DNA from: Lysobacter changpingensis
GTDB taxonomy: Bacteria; Pseudomonadota; Gammaproteobacteria; Xanthomonadales; Xanthomonadaceae
Assembly: GCF_017308985.1 (NCBI RefSeq)
Contig: NZ_JADWPE010000002.1
Coordinates: 930,001 to 994,000, forward strand
DNA: 64,000 bases
Direction: 5' to 3'
The notes under the pieces were generated by a model. The model was given only the letters and a program-made list of their open reading frames with translations. It ran no database searches and had not been told where the DNA came from. Positions 25,458 through 35,681 of the stretch are shown here, piece by piece; within the stretch, counting starts at the first letter, position 1; each line of letters opens with the position of its first letter. The translations under genes and the position numbers were made by a program.

Positions 25458-27233
25458 CTAGTGACTTTCGACCTGTCGTGCATACGGCCCCACCGTCACT
25501 CCGATGAAGCCACCCGCGACATCGGTGCTGAGCACCGTGCCGTCCACGTCCTGCTTCAACCACTTCCAGCCGTGGCCCGCGTCGTAGCCGAACGCGTAGT
25601 CGCCCGCATCGCCTTCGATCTTCAACTTCAGCGCCTTCGTGCCCGCCGGCAGCGTCGCGGTCGCAAGTGTTTCGGTCGCGTCCTTCTGCCGCTTGCGCAG
25701 CGTCAGCGTCACACCGTTTCCGACGCGTTGCGCGCCAATCGAGTACCAGTAGTTCTCGTTCTGGAACGCGGCGATGCCCGCTTCGGTACCGGCCTCGGCC
25801 GGCACCGTCATCGCCGTGCTCGCTTCGAACGAAAGGTGCTGCTGCCGCCGCGCGAGGAAGGTCGGATTGCGCAGCGTGTCGAGCCCTTCGCCCGGCGCGA
25901 TCGCCAGCTTGCCCGCGTGCGTGCGCAGGTCGGCCCACTGCGTCTTCGGCACGCGCGCGAACAGCCACGTCGTGTCGAGCGCCGGTTTGTCGAAGTCGTC
26001 GCGCCAGGTGAAGTTGCCGCTCAGCGGCGCCTGCGTCGCGCCCCGCTGCATGAACGACGGGCCATCGGCGACCTGCGGAATGCGCTTGCCGTGGGCGAGG
26101 ATCGTCGGCCAGCCGTCCTTCCATTCCACCGGCAGCAGGAAGGTCTCGCGCCCGGTGTTGTAGTGCACGCGGTCGTACATGCGACTGGCGAGGAACACCG
26201 CCCACCACGTGCCGTCGGTGGCTTCCACGAGGTCGGCGTGGCCCGCGTTGCCGATCGCATCGACACGGTCTTCGGGAAGATCGCGCTGCGTCAGGATCGG
26301 ATTGTGCTCGTACGGCGTGTACGGGCCCCAGATGTCGCGGCTCCGCGCCACCACCTGCGAGTGCTGCAGGCTGGTGCCGCCTTCGGCGCAGACGAGGTAG
26401 TACCAGCCGTCGCGCTTGTAGATGTGCGGGCCTTCGATCCAGATCGGCTTCTGCGACAGGTCCATGCCGCCGTTGATCAGCACCTTGCGCGGGCCGAACG
26501 GCTGCAGCGTCTTCGCGTCGAGCTGTTGCATCCAGATCGCGCGATGGCCTTCGTACAGCGGCTTGCCTTCCGGCGCGTCGTTGTTAATGAGGTAGACCTT
26601 GTCGCCATCGAAGAACAGCGACGGGTCGATGCCGTCGATGGTCTTCAGCCAGATCGGATCGGACCACGGGCCGGCCGGATTCTTTGCGGTGGCGATGAAG
26701 TTTCCGCCTGCGTCCACGGACGTATTGAGTACGTAGAACGTACCGTCGTGGTACTCGATGGTGGGTGCGAACACGCCGCGCGACATGTTCAGTCCGTCGA
26801 AGTCCAGCTGCGTCGGGCGGTCGATCACGTTGCCGACCTGCGTCCAGTGCACGAGGTCGCGGCTTTCGAACACCGGGATGCCGGGGAAGTACGTGAACGT
26901 CGAATTGACCAGGTAGTAGCGGTCGTTCGCGCGCACGATGCTCGGGTCGGGATAGAAGCCGGCGAGGATCGGATTGCGGTACTGCCCGGGCTTCACCGGC
27001 GCATCGAACGGCGCGTCGTGGCCCTTGTATTCGAACCAGTCGAAGAGGACGGGCTCGGCGGCGAGCACTGGCATCGACGCTACCGAAAGAACCAGTGCCG
27101 ACACCCACTTCGTCATTCCCGCGAAAGCGGGAACCCAGCGCCTTTCGGCCTGGTGACGAGACGTCGCTGCCAAGTCGCCGGGTCCCCGCTTTCGCGGGGA
27201 TGATGGCTTGGTTAGGGACACGACCGCATTCAT
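25458..27233 (-). CDS. GH43 beta-xylosidase/arabinofuranosidase with C-terminal sandwich domain
   Basis: 591 residues. The GH43 propeller (about 84-400) shows base Asp96 in FYPDPSIV, Asp203 in DGIDPSLF and acid Glu267 in IWIEGPHIY. A C-terminal jelly-roll (about 420-590) with FEASTAMTV and WYSIGAQR resembles the accessory domain of subfamily 12-type enzymes. It should remove arabinose or xylose from xylo-oligosaccharides. The ATG at 27233 is four bases after the manD stop. Residues about 10-41 are encoded by a dispersed repeat lying ahead of the hydrophobic signal-peptide core VSALVLSVASMPVLA. A start at the repeat's own ATG (codon 40) would also give a good signal peptide. Confidence 0.9.
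   Translation of the reverse strand: MNAVVSLTKPSSPRKRGPGDLAATSRHQAERRWVPAFAGMTKWVSALVLSVASMPVLAAEPVLFDWFEYKGHDAPFDAPVKPGQYRNPILAGFYPDPSIVRANDRYYLVNSTFTYFPGIPVFESRDLVHWTQVGNVIDRPTQLDFDGLNMSRGVFAPTIEYHDGTFYVLNTSVDAGGNFIATAKNPAGPWSDPIWLKTIDGIDPSLFFDGDKVYLINNDAPEGKPLYEGHRAIWMQQLDAKTLQPFGPRKVLINGGMDLSQKPIWIEGPHIYKRDGWYYLVCAEGGTSLQHSQVVARSRDIWGPYTPYEHNPILTQRDLPEDRVDAIGNAGHADLVEATDGTWWAVFLASRMYDRVHYNTGRETFLLPVEWKDGWPTILAHGKRIPQVADGPSFMQRGATQAPLSGNFTWRDDFDKPALDTTWLFARVPKTQWADLRTHAGKLAIAPGEGLDTLRNPTFLARRQQHLSFEASTAMTVPAEAGTEAGIAAFQNENYWYSIGAQRVGNGVTLTLRKRQKDATETLATATLPAGTKALKLKIEGDAGDYAFGYDAGHGWKWLKQDVDGTVLSTDVAGGFIGVTVGPYARQVESH
27111..27204. repeat. paired palindromic repeat inside the GH43 signal-peptide region
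   Basis: Hairpins cgtcattcccgcgaaagcgg (from 27111) and gtccccgctttcgcggggat (ending near 27202) flank about 45 bases. The whole element lies inside the 5' end of the GH43 gene and is in frame, encoding peptides such as PRKRGPGD and WVPAFAGMT. This is the second such insertion in adjacent genes. Confidence 0.85.
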
Positions 27234-27237
27234 CGAA

Positions 27238-28491
27238 TCACCAATCCCACATCGCGCCATCTTCCAGCCGCGCGATCGGCAGCTGCTTGGGCGCATAAGG
27301 GAATTTGGCGGCGAGCTTCTCGTCGATGTCGACGCCGTGGCCGGGGGTGTCGCCGACGTGCAGGCGTCCGTTGCGGAAGACGTAGTCATGCGGGAAGACC
27401 TCGTTGGTTTCATCCGAATGGAACATCCATTCCTGGATGCCGAAGTTCGGCACCCACGTGTCGAAGTGCAGCGCCGCGCCCATGCACACCGGCGACAGAT
27501 CCGTCGCACCGTGGAAGCCCGTTCGTACCGCATGCAGCGCGGCGAAATCGGCGATTCGGCGCACGTGCGTGATGCCGCCGCCGTGCACGATGGTGGTGCG
27601 GATGTAGTCGATCAGCTGGTTCTCGATGAGGTGCTTGCAGTCCCAGATCGAGTTGAACACCTCGCCCACCGCCAGCGCGGTGACCGAATGCTTGCGGATC
27701 AGTTCGAAACCCTTCTGGTTTTCCGCGGGCGTGGCGTCTTCCAGCCAGAACAGGCGGAACGGTTCGAGGTCGCGGGCCAGTCGCGCCGCTTCGATGGGCG
27801 TGAGGCGATGGTGCACGTCGTGCAGCAGTTCGACGTCGGGGCCATGATCGGCGCGCAGGCGTTCGAACAGCTTCGGCACGATGTTGAGGTATTTCGGCGT
27901 GTTCCAGACCGTTTCGGCCGGCAGCTCGCTTTCGGCCGGTTCGTACGGCTTGCCGCCGACGGAGATGCCGTAGGCCTTCTTCACGCCAGGCACGCCGCAT
28001 TGCGCGCGCACCGCGAGGAACCCCTTCTCGATGTACTTGGCGACCTCGTCGGTCGTTTCCTCGATGTCGCGACCGTTCGCGTGCCCGTACACCAGCGCGC
28101 CTTCGCGCGAGCGACCGCCCAGCAGCTGGTACAGCGGCAGGCCGGCCATCTTGCCGAGGATGTCCCACAGCGCGACGTCGACCGCGGCGATGGCGGTCAT
28201 CGTCACCGGACCGCGACGCCAGTACGCGCCGCGATGCAGGAACTGCCACATGTCCTCGATGCGGCCGGCGTCGCGGCCGATCAGGTTGGGCACGACATGA
28301 TCCTGAAGGTACGACGCAACGGCGAGCTCGCGGCCGTTGAGCGTCGCATCGCCCAGGCCGGTGATGCCCGAACGCGTGGTGATCTTCAGCGTGACGAAGT
28401 TGCGGCCCGGACAGGTGACGATGACTTTCGCATCGACGATCTCGCGGTCGCGCGTGGAGCCGTGACGGGTTTCGGTGGTGGCGGTGTTCAT
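27238..28491 (-). CDS. manD: D-mannonate dehydratase (enolase superfamily, ManD/RspA type)
   Basis: 417 residues of the mandelate racemase/enolase superfamily. Near the start are [26 protein letters not shown] and [15 protein letters not shown], all typical of ManD. The metal ligands fall in [22 protein letters not shown] and [10 protein letters not shown], and [18 protein letters not shown] closes the barrel. It dehydrates mannonate to 2-keto-3-deoxygluconate, replacing the unrelated UxuA. Its ATG overlaps the esterase stop by four bases and GH43 follows four bases after its own stop. KDG kinase and aldolase genes are not in this window. Confidence 0.92.
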   Translation of the reverse strand: MNTATTETRHGSTRDREIVDAKVIVTCPGRNFVTLKITTRSGITGLGDATLNGRELAVASYLQDHVVPNLIGRDAGRIEDMWQFLHRGAYWRRGPVTMTAIAAVDVALWDILGKMAGLPLYQLLGGRSREGALVYGHANGRDIEETTDEVAKYIEKGFLAVRAQCGVPGVKKAYGISVGGKPYEPAESELPAETVWNTPKYLNIVPKLFERLRADHGPDVELLHDVHHRLTPIEAARLARDLEPFRLFWLEDATPAENQKGFELIRKHSVTALAVGEVFNSIWDCKHLIENQLIDYIRTTIVHGGGITHVRRIADFAALHAVRTGFHGATDLSPVCMGAALHFDTWVPNFGIQEWMFHSDETNEVFPHDYVFRNGRLHVGDTPGHGVDIDEKLAAKFPYAPKQLPIARLEDGAMWDW

Positions 28492-30494
28492 CGTGCGTGG
28501 TCGTCGGAAGAAGGCGAAGGAAGGGGAAGTTCGAAGGGGCCGGCCGGAAGGTTCGCGCCGTCGAACAGCGTGCATACCGGGCCGTCCGCCCAGCAGTAGC
28601 GCACGCGCGCGGCTTCGTGCGCGTTCGGCGCACGCAGGGTGACGGTGTTGCTCCACGCCTTCGCGTCGGCGTAGCGGCAGCTGTCCGTCCGCGCGCCGCA
28701 CAGTTCGAAGCCGATGGGGCCGTTCGCGCCGACGCCGACCAGATCGCCGGTGTTGTCGCGGAACGTCACGACGACCGCGTCATCGACGCGTCGTGCGGAC
28801 ACCGGCACCGGTCCGGATGGCGGCAGCCTCTCGCCGTACACGACATGGCGCGCGGCGCGTGCGAGGCGACGGCCGAGTTCCTGCTTGTTCGACGGATGGA
28901 TGTCGTAGTGGTCGCCGATGTCGATGGCGACGGCGAGTCCGCTGTTTGCATCATCGTTGGCGACCTGGCGCTGCGATTCGCGCAGCTCCGCCCAGCCGCT
29001 TTCGGACGGCTGCGCCTTCGGCATGCCGTAGTTGGCCAGCTGCACGATCAGGAGCGGCGTTTTCGCGCCAAAGCGCGAACGCCAGTCCTCGCGCAGCGTG
29101 CGCAACAGGTCGCGATAACGCGCGCCTTCGAACGTGTTCGACTCGCCCTGGTACCAGAGCATGCCGCGCACGTTGTAGCGGCCCAGCGGCGCGATCATGC
29201 CGTTGTACAGGGTCGAGAGTCCGGCGGCGGTTTGCCACGGCGCGCGCGGTGGCGTGTCGCTGCCGGCCACCTGGCGGAACTTCCACGGATTCGACAACGG
29301 CGCGCTGGAACCGTCCTTGAAACGCAACGCGTTCGCCGACGCGGGACCGGAGAGGCCGCCATCGCGATACGTGTCGAGCACGTTGACCACGACGACGTTC
29401 TCGCCTTCCTTCAGCAGGCCCTTCGGCAACGCGTATTCGCGGCCGCTGCCGGCACCGTAGGTACTGCCGACGGCCACGCCGTTCACCCACGTCATGTCGA
29501 CCTCGTCCGCCGGCGCGAGCGCGAGCGTCGCGTCCTGCGCGGCCTGCCCGGCGGTGAGCTTCACCGTGGTGCGATACCACACCATGCCGTCGAACGCGGC
29601 GAGTTCCGGGATGCCCCAGCGCTCCCACGCGCCGAGTTCGCGCGGCGCGGCGCGCCAGTCCCTGCCTGGCGAGTACGTGCGGCTCCACGGCTCGTCGCCC
29701 GGCTTGGCGTCGCTGCGTGCGTTCCACCAGCGCGTCCACACGTCGCCCCAGCGTTCGATCGCCCCGACTTCATCGGTCGCGTACTGCGCCAGTACGTCGA
29801 GCTCGGCGTCGTAGAGTTTCGTCGCGCGCAGCGCTTCGCCGCTGGTCCACGCCTGGATGCGCGATCCGCCCCACGCGGCGTTGATCAGGCCCATCGGCAC
29901 GTCGACGGTCTTCTGCAGCTCGCGCGCGAAGTAGTAACAGGCGGCGGAGAAATCGCGGACGGTCTCGGGCGTCGTCGTCGTCCACTTCACCGGCGTGGCG
30001 AACGTCGCCTGCGGCGTGACCGCGCCGTGCTGCGGCACGGTGAGCAGGCGGATGCGATCGTTGTCCGCACCCGCGATTTCGGCGCGCGCGTCGAGCGATC
30101 GCCACACCTGCAGTTCCATGTTCGACTGGCCGGAACACAGCCAGACGTCGCCGACCATCACGTCGCTCACGTTCTGCGTCGTCTCGCCGGACGTCGCGCT
30201 GAGTGTGTACGGGCCACCGGCCTTCATCGATGGAAGCGTCGCGCTCCAGTGGCCGTCGGCGTCGGCGCGCGCGGTGGCGCGCTTGCCGGCGAAGCTGAGC
30301 TTCACCTGCTCGCCGGCGTTCGCGCGCCCGAACACGCGGATCGGCTGCTCGCGCTGCAGCACGGCGTGGTCCTGGAACATCGTGTGGAGCAGCGTGGCTT
30401 CGGCCGCGTTCGCGACGAACGCCGCAGACAGTGCGGCAACGCCGCACAGCGCGCGCGCCAGGTTTCGAATGCGATGCATGGTGCGGATCGACAT
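28488..30494 (-). CDS. secreted sialate O-acetylesterase family protein (probable acetylxylan esterase)
   Basis: 668 residues with a signal peptide ending AFVANAAE. The SGNH-hydrolase oxyanion and nucleophile block is [16 protein letters not shown], with the catalytic Ser in GQSNM. A beta-sandwich insert precedes the second half, which has MLWYQGESN and the late Asp/His region [11 protein letters not shown]. These enzymes deacetylate sugars. In this operon the likely substrate is acetylated xylo-oligosaccharide, whose acetyl groups would block GH67 and GH43. The gene starts three bases after the GH67 stop and overlaps manD by four. Acetylxylan specificity is inferred from context. Confidence 0.9.
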   Translation of the reverse strand: MSIRTMHRIRNLARALCGVAALSAAFVANAAEATLLHTMFQDHAVLQREQPIRVFGRANAGEQVKLSFAGKRATARADADGHWSATLPSMKAGGPYTLSATSGETTQNVSDVMVGDVWLCSGQSNMELQVWRSLDARAEIAGADNDRIRLLTVPQHGAVTPQATFATPVKWTTTTPETVRDFSAACYYFARELQKTVDVPMGLINAAWGGSRIQAWTSGEALRATKLYDAELDVLAQYATDEVGAIERWGDVWTRWWNARSDAKPGDEPWSRTYSPGRDWRAAPRELGAWERWGIPELAAFDGMVWYRTTVKLTAGQAAQDATLALAPADEVDMTWVNGVAVGSTYGAGSGREYALPKGLLKEGENVVVVNVLDTYRDGGLSGPASANALRFKDGSSAPLSNPWKFRQVAGSDTPPRAPWQTAAGLSTLYNGMIAPLGRYNVRGMLWYQGESNTFEGARYRDLLRTLREDWRSRFGAKTPLLIVQLANYGMPKAQPSESGWAELRESQRQVANDDANSGLAVAIDIGDHYDIHPSNKQELGRRLARAARHVVYGERLPPSGPVPVSARRVDDAVVVTFRDNTGDLVGVGANGPIGFELCGARTDSCRYADAKAWSNTVTLRAPNAHEAARVRYCWADGPVCTLFDGANLPAGPFELPLPSPSSDDHAR

Positions 30495-30497
30495 GGT

Positions 30498-32720
30498 TCA
30501 GCCATTCCCCGGGGCGAACGGAAATTCGAGCGATTCGTAGTAGTCCAGCGGATGCGCGGGCGGCGCGTAGCCGTCCGGCAGCGGACGCTGCGAGAACGTC
30601 TGGAAGTACGCGATGCTGGCGTCGCGCCACCACTGCGCTTCCTTTTCCTGGATCGCCAGGAAGGTCGCGATCTGCGCGTGGCGTTCCGGATCGATCCTGC
30701 CTTCCAGAGCGTTCCAGGTGCGGCGCATGTCGCGCACCTTGTCGACGCCACGCGAGTAATGCACGACGAGTTCATCCCACAGCGTGCGGCCGGACCGGGT
30801 CGTGTAGTCCCACGGCAGGTGGTGGAACCACAGCAGGAATTCCTCGGGCGTCCTGCCCGCATCGTCGAACTGCGCGGCGACCGGCTTCGCGTACTGCGAC
30901 ACCGCGTCGCTGCCGCGCGTCGTGCGATCGAAGCCGATGCCGTCCTTCGTGGCGCGGTGGTAATACACGCTGGTCCAGTCCGCGCGCGGGCCGCCTTCGA
31001 CCCACGGGCCCGGGCCGTAGTGATGGCCGCGGCCCATCAGGTGATGCAGGCCGAGCGGCGTCATGTAATCCACGACCGCTTCGCGCGAGCCCATCATCAT
31101 CGCGACCACGGGCTGCACGATGTCGCCGTCGTTGGAGAACGTCATGCGCGTCCACTCTTCCGCGATGTCGCGCGAGGAGAGTTCCGGATTCCACGCGAGC
31201 CGGCCGAAGACGTACCAGTTGGCCTGGTCGAAATGCGAGCCGCTCCAGTTGCGGTCGCTGCCGATGTTCGCCACGCCGGCCATGCCGGTGAGCCGGTAAC
31301 CGTGCAGTTCGCCATCGACGACCTTCGCCACCGTCGAACCCTTGCCGCGCGCGTGGGTATCCGCACGCAGCGTTTCCTCGAACAGCGGGCCCAGGTACGC
31401 AAGGTGCGTCGCGAAGCCGAGGTACTCCTTGGTGATCTGGAATTCCATCATCAGCGGCGTCTTCGGCATCGCACCGAACAGCGGATGGAACGGCTCGCGC
31501 GGCTGGAAGTCGATGGCGCCGTTCTTCACCTGCACCATGACGTTGTCGCGGAACTTGCCGTCCAGCGGCACGAACTCGTTGTACGCCTGCTTGGCGCGAT
31601 CGTCCGGCGTTTCATGCGAATAGACGAACGCACGCCAGATCACGATGCCGCCATGCGGCTTCACCGCGTCGGCCATCATGTTCGCGCCGTCGGCATGCGT
31701 GCGGCCGTAATCCTGCGGGCCGGGCTGGCCTTCGGAATTGGCCTTCACCAGGAAGCCGCCGAAATCGGGAATGGCCTTGTAGATCTCGTCGGCCTTCGCC
31801 TTCCACCACGCGCGCACCTGCGGGTCGAGCGGATCGGCCGTCTTCAGACCGCCGATCTCCACCGGCGCGCTGAAGCGCGCACTCAGGAACACGCGGATGC
31901 CGTACGGGCGGAACACGTTCGCCAGCGCCGCGGCCTTCTCGATGTACATCGGCGTGAGCTGCTGCGCGCTCGCGTTGACGTTGTTGAGCACGGTCGCGTT
32001 GATGCCGATGGAGGCGTTGGCGCGCGCGTAGTCGGCGTAGCGCGGGCCGAGGTAATCGGGGAGCTTGTGCCAGTCCCAGATCGATTCGCCGGCATAGCCG
32101 CGCTCGACGTGGCGGTCGAGGTTGTCCCAGTGGTTCAGCATGCGCAGCTGCGTGCGCGGGACTTCGCGGATGTCGAGCGCGTCGATGGGCTGGCCCGTCT
32201 GCAGCAGGCGCAGCAGGTGGAACGCGCCGTGCATCGCGCCGGCGTCGGTGTTGGCGGCGATGGCGATCGCGTCGCGGCCGTCGAACTCGACCGTGCGGAT
32301 GCGATAGCCCTCGCGGCCGAGGTCCTTCGTCGCGAGCTTCAGGCCGGCGATCTGCTTGGACGACGCGGGCGTGCCGACGATCAGCGCACCTTCGACCTTC
32401 GCGGCGTCGGACATCGGCGGCTGCGCGCCGAGCAGGCCGCCGAGACCACGGACGAGCTCATCGCGCGTGGCCCGCTGCGTCGGCGTGGCGGCCGGGGCGA
32501 CGAGCTGCGCGAGGCGGGGCCGATACGCTTCCGCGTCGGCATCCGGGATCGGGCGATAGCGCAGCCACAGGTCGTAGCCGTCCTCCGCCGCCGCCGGGCG
32601 CGGGAGCAGCAGGGCTGCGAGCAGGAGCAGCATGAGGGCGAAGAAGCCGGATCGTTGCCGGGCGGCGGGTACGCTGTCGCCGGGCGTGCGGGATGCCCGT
32701 ACCATGTGCAAAGCTCTCAT
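30498..32720 (-). CDS. aguA: GH67 alpha-glucuronidase
   Basis: 740 residues. ATG 32720 has AGGA six bases upstream and yields a long n-region before the signal core [15 protein letters not shown]. The GH67 domains carry [66 protein letters not shown] (general acid Glu probably in NSEG) and [19 protein letters not shown]. It removes (methyl)glucuronate from the non-reducing end of xylo-oligosaccharides, complementing GH115. It heads the leftward operon that continues with the esterase, manD, GH43, GH3 and uxuB. It is divergent from the LacI gene, with about 98 bases between. Confidence 0.95.
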   Translation of the reverse strand: MRALHMVRASRTPGDSVPAARQRSGFFALMLLLLAALLLPRPAAAEDGYDLWLRYRPIPDADAEAYRPRLAQLVAPAATPTQRATRDELVRGLGGLLGAQPPMSDAAKVEGALIVGTPASSKQIAGLKLATKDLGREGYRIRTVEFDGRDAIAIAANTDAGAMHGAFHLLRLLQTGQPIDALDIREVPRTQLRMLNHWDNLDRHVERGYAGESIWDWHKLPDYLGPRYADYARANASIGINATVLNNVNASAQQLTPMYIEKAAALANVFRPYGIRVFLSARFSAPVEIGGLKTADPLDPQVRAWWKAKADEIYKAIPDFGGFLVKANSEGQPGPQDYGRTHADGANMMADAVKPHGGIVIWRAFVYSHETPDDRAKQAYNEFVPLDGKFRDNVMVQVKNGAIDFQPREPFHPLFGAMPKTPLMMEFQITKEYLGFATHLAYLGPLFEETLRADTHARGKGSTVAKVVDGELHGYRLTGMAGVANIGSDRNWSGSHFDQANWYVFGRLAWNPELSSRDIAEEWTRMTFSNDGDIVQPVVAMMMGSREAVVDYMTPLGLHHLMGRGHHYGPGPWVEGGPRADWTSVYYHRATKDGIGFDRTTRGSDAVSQYAKPVAAQFDDAGRTPEEFLLWFHHLPWDYTTRSGRTLWDELVVHYSRGVDKVRDMRRTWNALEGRIDPERHAQIATFLAIQEKEAQWWRDASIAYFQTFSQRPLPDGYAPPAHPLDYYESLEFPFAPGNG

Positions 32721-32818
32721 GCGCAGTCCTGGTTGAACGAATGACAAGGCGGCCCCCGACGCGGCAGGCGCCGCGAAGTGCGGCATCCGCGACCGCTGGC
32801 CGACAGAAGGAACGAACG

Positions 32819-33889
32819 TTGGAGAAGCCGAGGAAATCGCTGCGCCGCAAGGGCGCCGCCGTGACCATCGACGAAGTGGCCGTGCTGGCCGCGGTTTCGC
32901 CGATGACCGTCTCGCGCGTGGTCAACGGCCAGGGCAAGGTCCGCGACAGCACGCGCGAACGCGTGATGCGCGCGGTTAAGGAACTGGGCTATACGCCCAA
33001 CCTCGCCGCCAGTTCGCTCGCCGCCGCGCAGCACACGCGCGTGGCGATGATCTACACCAACCCCAGCTCGGCCTACCTGCGCGAGCTGCTGGTCGGCGCG
33101 CTGCGCGGCGCGGCGCGCACCGCGGCGCAGCTGATGATCGAAAGCTGGGACACCTACAACGCCGACGCGCAACGCGCCGCCGCGCGCGAGATGAGCAAGT
33201 CCGTCGCCGGCGTGATCCTGCCGCCGCCGCTGTGCGAATCCAAGGCGGTGGTGTCGGAGTTCCTGTCGGCCGGCGTGCCGGTCGTCGCGATCGCGTCGGG
33301 CCGCTTCAGCCAGGAAATCTCCTGCGTGCGCATCGACGACTTCCGCGCCAGCCAGGAGATCACCGCGCACCTCATCTCGCTCGGCCACACGCGCATCGGC
33401 TACATCAAGGGCCATCCGAACCAGACCGCCAGCGCGCGGCGCTACGAGGGCTTCCAGGCGGCGTTCGCGCAGGCCGGGCTCGAGATCGACGGCGCGCTCG
33501 TGCAGCAGGGTTACTTCACCTACCGCTCGGGCCTGGACGCGGCCGAGAAGATGCTCTCGCACCGCAAGCCGCCCACCGCGATCTTCGCCAGCAACGACGA
33601 CATGGCCGCCGCCGTGGTCTCGGTCGCGCACCGTCGCGGGCTCGATGTGCCGCGCGACCTGTCGGTGGTCGGGTTCGACGATACGTCCGCCGCGACCACG
33701 GTCTGGCCGGAACTCACCACGATCCACCAGCCCATCGCGTCGATGGCCGATTCGGCCATCGACATCCTGCTGCGCGGGATCCGTCGCAAGGACCGCAGCA
33801 CGCGCGTGGTGGTCGACCACGTCGTCGCGCACCAGCTGGTGACGCGCGACTCGGTGGCGCCGCCGTCGAAGGGCACGCGCGGCGCCTGA
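32819..33889 (+). CDS. LacI-family transcriptional regulator of the xylan locus
   Basis: 356 residues from TTG 32819, which follows AGAAGGAA by seven bases; an in-frame ATG at 32741 without ribosome-binding site is the alternative. The helix-turn-helix [23 protein letters not shown] and hinge helix [12 protein letters not shown] lie at the N-terminus, followed by a periplasmic-binding-like effector domain with [11 protein letters not shown] and [19 protein letters not shown]. It is the only regulator in the locus and is divergent from GH67. Its probable operators are the TAGCGCTA palindromes at 7.5, 7.7, 38.6 and 38.9 kb. It corresponds in position and type to XylR of Xanthomonas. The inducer is likely xylose or a xylo-oligosaccharide, by inference. 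Confidence 0.93.
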   Translation: MEKPRKSLRRKGAAVTIDEVAVLAAVSPMTVSRVVNGQGKVRDSTRERVMRAVKELGYTPNLAASSLAAAQHTRVAMIYTNPSSAYLRELLVGALRGAARTAAQLMIESWDTYNADAQRAAAREMSKSVAGVILPPPLCESKAVVSEFLSAGVPVVAIASGRFSQEISCVRIDDFRASQEITAHLISLGHTRIGYIKGHPNQTASARRYEGFQAAFAQAGLEIDGALVQQGYFTYRSGLDAAEKMLSHRKPPTAIFASNDDMAAAVVSVAHRRGLDVPRDLSVVGFDDTSAATTVWPELTTIHQPIASMADSAIDILLRGIRRKDRSTRVVVDHVVAHQLVTRDSVAPPSKGTRGA

Positions 33890-33958
33890 GCTGAAAGGCC
33901 GCGCCCGGGTCGTCCTGCTGGAACTGCTCCGATTGAAGCCGCCCGGACGCGCCATGCC

Positions 33959-35389
33959 TCAGCCTTCCATCTGCTCCAGTTCCTTGCCCTTGGTCTCGTA
34001 GACGTACTTCAGGACAAAGAACACCGACACGATCGCCGCCACGGTGTAGATGCCGTACGCAGCCGCCAGGCCGATGCCGGCCAGCAGGATCGGGAAGGTC
34101 ACGGTGATGGCGAAGTTGCTCGTCCACTGCGCGGCGCCGGCGACGGCCAGGCCAGAGCCGCGGATCTGGTTCGGGAACATCTCGCCCAGCATGACCCACA
34201 TCACCGGGCCCCACGAGGCGTTGAAGAAGATCACGTACACGTTCGCGGCGATCAGCGCCAGCGTGCCCATCGAATCGGACAGCATGAGCCGGCCGTTCGC
34301 ATCCAGCGACGCGGTGGCGAAGGCGAAGGTCATCGCGGCGAGCGACACCGCCATGCCGACCGAGCCGATCCACAGCAGCGGCTTGCGCCCGATGCGGTCG
34401 ATCAGCAGCACCGTGACCAGGCAGGCGCCGATGCTCAACGCGCCGGACAGCACGTTGATCAGCAGCGCGTCGCTTTCGGAGAAGCCGACCGCCTGCCACA
34501 GCACCGCGCCGTAATAGAACACGACGTTGATGCCGACCAGCTGCTGGAACGTCGCAAGGCCGATGCCGATCCACACGATCGGACGGATCCTGCCGGTCGC
34601 CTTGTTGATCAGGTCCGACAGCTGCGGGCGATGATGGTCGCTCGACAGCGAGGCATCGATCTCGGTCAGCTTGACCTGCGCTTCGCTGGCGCCGTACAGG
34701 CGCGTGAGCACGGCGAGCGCGTCGGCCTTCCGCTTCTTCACGACGAGGTAGCGCGGGCTTTCCGGAATCGCCAGAAGCAGCACCAGGAACAGCGCCGACG
34801 GGAAGGCCATCATCCAGAACATCCAGCGCCACGCTTCATGGCCCAGCCACAGCGGCTGCGTGGACGCGCCGGCCAGCTTGGCCAGCAGGAAGTTGCTGAG
34901 GAACGCGCAGAACAGGCCGCCGATGATGGCGATCTGCTGCACCGTCGCCAGCCGTCCGCGATAGCGTGCCGACGCGACTTCGGCGATGTACGCCGGCGAC
35001 ATCACGCTGGCCGCGCCGACCGCGAAGCCGCCGATCACGCGCGCGGCGACGAACATCGCCGAACTCGTGGCGGCGCCGGAACCCAGCGCGGAAATCAGGA
35101 ACAGCACGGCCGAGATGATCAGCACCGAGCGCCGGCCCCAGCGGTCGGCAAGGCGTCCGGCGAAGAACGCGCCGATCGCGCAGCCCAGCAGCATGGATGC
35201 GACCTCGAAGCCCAGCCCGGCCTTGGTCGACTGGAACGCCTGCTGCAATCCATCGACGGTGCCGTTGATCACGCCACTGTCGAAGCCGAACAGGAAGCCA
35301 CCGATGGTGGCCACGCAACTGACGAGAATGATGAAGCGGGTGTTTTCTGCGCTTGCGGATGAGGAACCTTCGAGCGTGGCGCTGTTCAT
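33959..35389 (-). CDS. sugar porter family MFS transporter (D-xylose:H+ symporter type)
   Basis: 476 residues with twelve predicted helices and the full set of sugar-porter signatures: GGFLFGFDSGVINGT, GRLADRWGRRS, PESPRYLV, QQLVGINVVFYYG, DRIGRKPLLW and the C-terminal ETKGKELEQ. XylE, GalP and AraE belong to this group. Its position after xylB and xylA points to xylose. The stop is 69 bases from the convergent LacI stop. ATG 35389 begins MNSATLEG and has only a weak ribosome-binding site. A paired repeat separates it from xylA, so it may be transcribed separately or by read-through. Confidence 0.92.
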   Translation of the reverse strand: MNSATLEGSSSASAENTRFIILVSCVATIGGFLFGFDSGVINGTVDGLQQAFQSTKAGLGFEVASMLLGCAIGAFFAGRLADRWGRRSVLIISAVLFLISALGSGAATSSAMFVAARVIGGFAVGAASVMSPAYIAEVASARYRGRLATVQQIAIIGGLFCAFLSNFLLAKLAGASTQPLWLGHEAWRWMFWMMAFPSALFLVLLLAIPESPRYLVVKKRKADALAVLTRLYGASEAQVKLTEIDASLSSDHHRPQLSDLINKATGRIRPIVWIGIGLATFQQLVGINVVFYYGAVLWQAVGFSESDALLINVLSGALSIGACLVTVLLIDRIGRKPLLWIGSVGMAVSLAAMTFAFATASLDANGRLMLSDSMGTLALIAANVYVIFFNASWGPVMWVMLGEMFPNQIRGSGLAVAGAAQWTSNFAITVTFPILLAGIGLAAAYGIYTVAAIVSVFFVLKYVYETKGKELEQMEG

Positions 35390-35518
35390 TTCGCGTGTCT
35401 CGTTTGAAGGAGTCGGATTTGGATTCGGGAAGGTGGAGCCGTCACGTCCACGTTCGACCGGCACGAGCGCGAGCTTCCCCCACGCGCTGCACCGCCTTGA
35501 GCTGTACCGCCTCGAGCC

Positions 35519-35617
35519 GTCATCCCCGCGAAGGCGGGGATCCATCTTTCAACCGCGTCACGCCTTCACGGCGTGACGCATCGGACGCATGGATTCCCGC
35601 CTTCGCGGGAATGACAG
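35519..35617. repeat. paired GTCATCCCC/GGGAATGAC dispersed repeat
   Basis: Hairpins gtcatccccgcgaaggcggg (from 35519) and ggattcccgccttcgcggga (35591-35610, followed by atgacagct) flank an inner short palindrome near 35561-35576. It fills the 292-base gap between the sugar-porter gene and xylA and is the best-preserved copy of the family. No gene is visible in the gap. Confidence 0.8.
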
Positions 35618-35681
35618 CTCTTTTAACCCTTACCCGGCACGAATGACAGATGCCGGGGTCCCGCCAATCCGCAATCCGTCC

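Noticed and set aside
32741-32818. ATG at 32741 as the LacI start
   Set aside because: It has no ribosome-binding site and adds 26 low-complexity residues before the DNA-binding domain; TTG 32819 has AGAAGGAA at good spacing. It remains an alternative.
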